A stretch of 8,917 bases of DNA. Origin: Dehalococcoidales bacterium. GTDB lineage: Bacteria > Chloroflexota > Dehalococcoidia > Dehalococcoidales > UBA3254. The stretch is taken from NCBI GenBank assembly GCA_028718465.1, contig JAQULX010000089.1, positions 1 through 8,917 on the forward strand, given 5' to 3'. Every line of letters begins with the position of its first letter. Position 1 is the first letter of the stretch. The position numbers and the translations under genes were made by a program. The notes beneath the pieces are model-generated. The model was not told where the DNA came from, made no database searches, and saw nothing but the letters and a program-made list of their open reading frames with translations. Positions 7,020 to 8,917 of the stretch are shown in pieces.

Positions 7020-7167
7020 CCTGGTCCCCCTTTTCCCGACATATCTTAACTTCCCCTGAACTCCAGCCCCCATAAATGGACGCCCTGAGGGTACCCATCA
7101 TCTCTTCTGCCGCAAAAGCGGATTGTATATACGGAATGAAGAAAAGGCAAGCCCGGATACGGCCAAC

Positions 7168-7683
7168 CTATCCGGCTATCTGGGGAAGGTACTTCTGCCA
7201 GAGCTTCTGAGCTTCCACGAAATGAAGCGGAATATTGAGATAAATGCTACCGGAAGGACGCACCGGAATCTTTAAAAGCTTCATACGGGCCTGCTCGGGT
7301 GTCCTTCCCGCTTTGCGGCGGTTGCAGGTAGCGCAGGCGCTTACCAGGTTTTCCCAGGTATGGCGGCCTCCCTGATGCCGCGGTATCACATGATCCAGGG
7401 TCAACTCGCGACTTTGCTTGCCGCAGTACTGGCAGGTATACTGGTCCCGGTTAAAGATTTCCACGCGGGTCAGCTTGGGTTGGGGACGGGGCCTTTTTAT
7501 CATGTAAGACATCCGGATCACGGTGGGCAGAGGAAAAGAGAGGTTCGCTGTGTGGATATATCCGGTCCCATTCTCCAGCATCTCTGCTTTGCCACTGAAA
7601 ATCAGGGATATAGCACGCCGGGCGCGGCAGACGTTAAGGGGCTCATAACTCTGATTTAGCACCAAACAAGGATTTTCTACCAT
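7168..7683 (-). CDS. HNH endonuclease family protein
   Basis: The 171-residue product starts with the domain VLNQSYEPLNVCRARRAI (8-25) that often precedes an HNH domain in stand-alone bacterial proteins of this type. The HNH part shows the zinc pair C84-x2-C87, the catalytic LDHVIPRHQGG (H98), ENLVSAC (N112, C117) and CATCNRRKAGRTP (C120, N121). All metal-binding and catalytic residues are present, so it should be an active metal-dependent DNA nuclease. Its biological role (repair, restriction or another) is not known; this family is widespread in Bacillota and cyanobacteria without mobile-element context. ATG 7683 follows AAGGAT at rather short spacing. A candidate promoter lies at 7704-7733. 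The stop is TAG, showing that amber is used as an ordinary stop in this genome. Confidence 0.9.
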   Translation of the reverse strand: MVENPCLVLNQSYEPLNVCRARRAISLIFSGKAEMLENGTGYIHTANLSFPLPTVIRMSYMIKRPRPQPKLTRVEIFNRDQYTCQYCGKQSRELTLDHVIPRHQGGRHTWENLVSACATCNRRKAGRTPEQARMKLLKIPVRPSGSIYLNIPLHFVEAQKLWQKYLPQIAG

Positions 7684-7703
7684 ATATCCTTACGCCTTGA
7701 TCT

Positions 7704-7733
7704 ATTTTAATCGCTTTTAGCTTCTGATTGCAA
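7704..7733 (-). promoter_or_regulatory. Candidate promoter of the HNH gene
   Basis: On the minus strand TTGCAA (7728-7733) is followed after 18 nt by TAAAAT (7704-7709), about 20 nt before the HNH start codon. The -10 matches 5 of 6 consensus positions and the -35 matches 4 of 6. Confidence 0.5.
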
Positions 7734-7769
7734 GTAGGATGATCAATACACGATCAGTACGCTCCCCTC

Positions 7770-7798
7770 TTGACTTTTTAAGCGTAAAAAGTGATAAT
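7770..7798 (+). promoter_or_regulatory. Sigma-A-type promoter of the tRNA-Asn gene
   Basis: TTGACT (7770-7775), a 17-nt spacer and GATAAT (7793-7798) precede the tRNA by about 46 nt. Transcription would start near 7805, leaving a leader of about 40 nt to be removed by RNase P. Confidence 0.75.
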
Positions 7799-7814
7799 GT
7801 GCAAGGTGGGAATT

Positions 7815-7832
7815 GGAGTAATAACCTACTCC
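7815..7832 (+). repeat. Hairpin in the tRNA-Asn 5' leader
   Basis: GGAGTA (7815-7820), a 6-nt loop and TACTCC (7827-7832) form a perfect 6-bp stem about 12 nt before the mature tRNA 5' end. No T tract follows, so it is not a terminator. It may guide processing of the precursor. Confidence 0.4.
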
Positions 7833-7844
7833 CTCCAGACCTAT

Positions 7845-7919
7845 TCCCCGATAGCTCAATGGTAGAGCGGGCGGCTGTTAACCGCTAGGTTCTAGGTTCG
7901 AGTCCTAGTCGGGGAGCCA
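7845..7919 (+). tRNA. tRNA-Asn (anticodon GTT), CCA encoded
   Basis: A complete cloverleaf can be drawn. The acceptor arms TCCCCGA and TCGGGGA pair perfectly. The D stem is GCTC/GAGC around AATGGTA. The anticodon stem is GGCGG/CCGCT with loop CTGTTAA, putting GTT at 7877-7879. The variable loop has 5 nt, and the T stem CTAGG/CCTAG encloses TTCGAGT. The discriminator is G7916 and CCA follows at 7917-7919. GTT reads the asparagine codons AAC and AAU. It is a single gene with its own promoter. Immediately after it GCCAG (7916-7920) can pair with CTGGC (7929-7933), but no T tract follows and no intrinsic terminator is evident. Confidence 0.97.
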
Positions 7920-8101
7920 GCTTCAAATCTGGCATGCGAGTCCCCTAATAGACAGAACTCTTTTCTTCTGGGGTAACTAATTATCGTAGCGGCTTCTCTA
8001 AAGTACCAATCCATTAATTGCATGAAAAATGTAGCTTTGGAAATTAAAAAGATAGGCTGAACACTTATCCTTTTATGAGTCTAAAACAAACCTCTACCAG
8101 T
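7920..8101. other. Intergenic region after tRNA-Asn, no gene seen
   Basis: These 182 nt are noticeably richer in A and T than the core genes to the left. I found no long open frame with a ribosome binding site, no clear terminator and no convincing repeat of the tRNA 3' end that would mark an attachment site. The region separates the tRNA from the end of the convergent two-gene cassette. Confidence 0.5.
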
Positions 8102-8317
8102 TTAGTTGGATACCGGAGTCAATGTGTAAAGCTTGGCAAGCTTCGTAGCAGACTTAATGTCTCCTCGCTTAAGTGATTCTCTAATATCGTCTAGTTTATA
8201 TGCGTCATCCAGCGAAATGTAAGGTGACCATCCTTCATCTGTATAGATCATTTCCACTTCCACTTCAGCAACGTATTTGCCTTCGTGAACCATTTTAGTA
8301 TAGCGACGTTTGTTCAT
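8102..8317 (-). CDS. Small acidic partner protein of a DUF4258-type cassette (antitoxin-like position)
   Basis: The 71-residue product begins MNKRRYTKMVHEGKYVAEV and continues with the acidic stretch EVEMIYTDEGWSPYISLDDA, KLDDIRESLKRGD and the end KLAKLYTLTPV. I recall very similar small proteins, all uncharacterised, encoded beside DUF4258 proteins. ATG 8317 is chosen because AAGGAG (8324-8329) lies 6 nt upstream and because its ATGA overlaps the stop codon of the preceding gene. A longer open frame from 8467 only reads the preceding gene out of frame. The gene is intact, with no membrane segment or signal peptide. Size, acidity and overlap with a gene for a small basic-ended protein suggest a toxin-antitoxin-like pair; this is inference, not shown. 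Its own strong ribosome binding site would allow translation although the upstream gene is interrupted. Confidence 0.8.
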   Translation of the reverse strand: MNKRRYTKMVHEGKYVAEVEVEMIYTDEGWSPYISLDDAYKLDDIRESLKRGDIKSATKLAKLYTLTPVSN

Positions 8318-8637
8318 TTCTTTCTCCTTAAAAAGCCCTCTTCCCAGCGTTTTGGATCCGGTCGATATGCAGTAACAAGAACTGCCGGAGATGCCTTCCC
8401 TTTCGGGATCCCCCACACCGCATGTACAGGCTGCCCTTTGCGATCTTTTTGTAGAACAAGAATACAAGGTCCTTTAGGATAATCTAGCTATTCCTCAACT
8501 ATTATAGCCTCTTCCACTGATGATATAATATCACGTACAAAGAGTCCATCCTCGGCAAGTTCATCATATCCATGGTCCGAGATATTTACTTGATCTTGTC
8601 GAACTAGCTGTTGGATATTAGCAAGGAAATCGCTCAT
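8314..8637 (-). pseudogene. DUF4258-like protein gene interrupted by an in-frame amber codon
   Basis: Read from ATG 8637 (AGGA about 5 nt upstream), the frame runs 107 codons to a TGA that overlaps the next ATG. It is broken only by TAG at 8488-8490 (codon 50). Before the stop: a helical start, then ISDHGYDELAEDGLFVRDII (19-38) and EEAIIVEE. After it: DYPKGPCILVLQKD (52-65), GQPVHAVWGIPKG (68-80), and PAVLVTAYRPDPKRW (84-98). Together these give an almost unbroken DUF4258-type domain; homologues as I recall them have a tyrosine in an E-[DE]-Y stretch where the amber lies, so TAT or TAC to TAG is one substitution. No frameshift or other stop is present, so the lesion looks recent or is read through. 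The truncated 49-residue product lacks the conserved VHxVWGI core. DUF4258 biochemistry is unknown to me; a toxin role is suggested only by the partner gene. Confidence 0.75.
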
Positions 8638-8724
8638 AGTCTTCCTATATCATATCTCCGGCTCTTAACCGATTTTACTCCGCTAGCAGATAGCATATTA
8701 TCAAGCTAAAAGTACTCAATCTAT

Positions 8725-8754
8725 ATATTATTGCCTGCGGCTATTGTATTTCAA
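8725..8754 (-). promoter_or_regulatory. Candidate promoter of the DUF4258 cassette
   Basis: On the minus strand TTGAAA (8749-8754) is followed after 18 nt by TAATAT (8725-8730), about 90 nt before the DUF4258 start codon. The leader has no obvious structure. The flanking DNA is A/T-rich, which raises the chance of a false match. Confidence 0.45.
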
Positions 8755-8760
8755 CGTTAT

Positions 8761-8917
8761 AGCTTATGTCAATTTGCGACATGATTAAGACAAAAATAAT
8801 CTGCTTGCAAATTGTTTTCTAGAGTCGAAGGTTAGAAATTAACCCCTTTATCATAAAATTATTTTTTATGTTGGACCGACATCAATTGGCCGCTTGAGCA
8901 TCGGATATTAAACTGAA
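8761..8917. other. A/T-rich end of the window with short dyads, no gene seen
   Basis: No open frame of useful length with a ribosome binding site occurs here on either strand. Small dyads are visible: ATGTC-N7-GACAT at 8766-8782, CATAAAA-N5-TTTTATG at 8852-8870, and ATGT-N7-ACAT at 8868-8882. The second is A/T-only apart from its ends and could be a weak bidirectional terminator or chance. Confidence 0.4.

Noticed and set aside
7110..7121. Intrinsic terminator CCGC-AAAA-GCGG downstream of the HNH gene
   Set aside because: The stem is only 4 bp and no T tract follows on either strand.
7920..7955. Attachment-site duplicate of the tRNA 3' end (CGAGTCC recurs at about 7937)
   Set aside because: The shared string is only 7 nt, too short to separate from chance.
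8318..8467. N-terminal extension of the 71-residue protein from a TTG at 8467
   Set aside because: These codons read the DUF4258-like gene out of frame; the ATG at 8317 has a strong AAGGAG site.
8488..8490. Pyrrolysine codon at the amber position
   Set aside because: Nothing in the window supports a pyl system, the HNH gene uses TAG as an ordinary stop, and DUF4258-like proteins are not known to me as Pyl proteins. It is kept only as a point to check.

Overview
This looks like a piece of a Bacillota (Firmicutes, clostridial or Peptococcaceae-like) chromosome. The basis is RicT (a YaaT/PSP1 protein) directly behind holB, rpsO followed by pnp, a stand-alone methionine-synthase-type activation domain protein, AAGGAG-type ribosome binding sites, and several TTG or GTG starts. 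The genus cannot be fixed from the sequence.

Positions 1-2840 are all on the minus strand. From high to low coordinate they hold a B12-dependent methionine synthase activation domain protein, mazG (house-cleaning NTP pyrophosphohydrolase), rpsO (ribosomal protein S15, with a TTG start) and the 5' part of pnp (polynucleotide phosphorylase). The pnp frame breaks about 70 bases from the window edge. A good sigma-A-type promoter sits between mazG and rpsO. Positions 3053-3458 hold two small unrecognised minus-strand frames; one encodes a C2H2-like cysteine/histidine pattern.

Positions 3516-6853 form a tight plus-strand run: lysA (last step of lysine synthesis), holB (delta-prime subunit of the clamp loader) and ricT. 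The genes are 7 nt apart and then overlap by 8 nt, with a promoter upstream of lysA. A small two-helix membrane protein gene (minus) runs convergently into the ricT end. An HNH nuclease gene (minus) and a tRNA-Asn gene (plus) then diverge from a shared 161-nt intergenic region carrying a promoter for each.

Past the tRNA the sequence becomes visibly more A/T-rich and looks like accessory DNA. It holds a two-gene minus-strand cassette: a DUF4258-like protein gene, not reported by ordinary ORF calling because an in-frame amber codon (TAG) interrupts it, and a 71-residue acidic partner gene joined to it by an ATGA overlap. Gene arrangement and size resemble a toxin-antitoxin pair, but that role is an inference. 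The last ~280 nt hold a candidate promoter for this cassette and small A/T-rich dyads, with no gene recognised.

The most notable points are the amber-interrupted DUF4258 cassette next to a tRNA gene, the frameshift in pnp, and the unusual lysA-holB-ricT order without tmk. No clear new defence or mobile system is visible.
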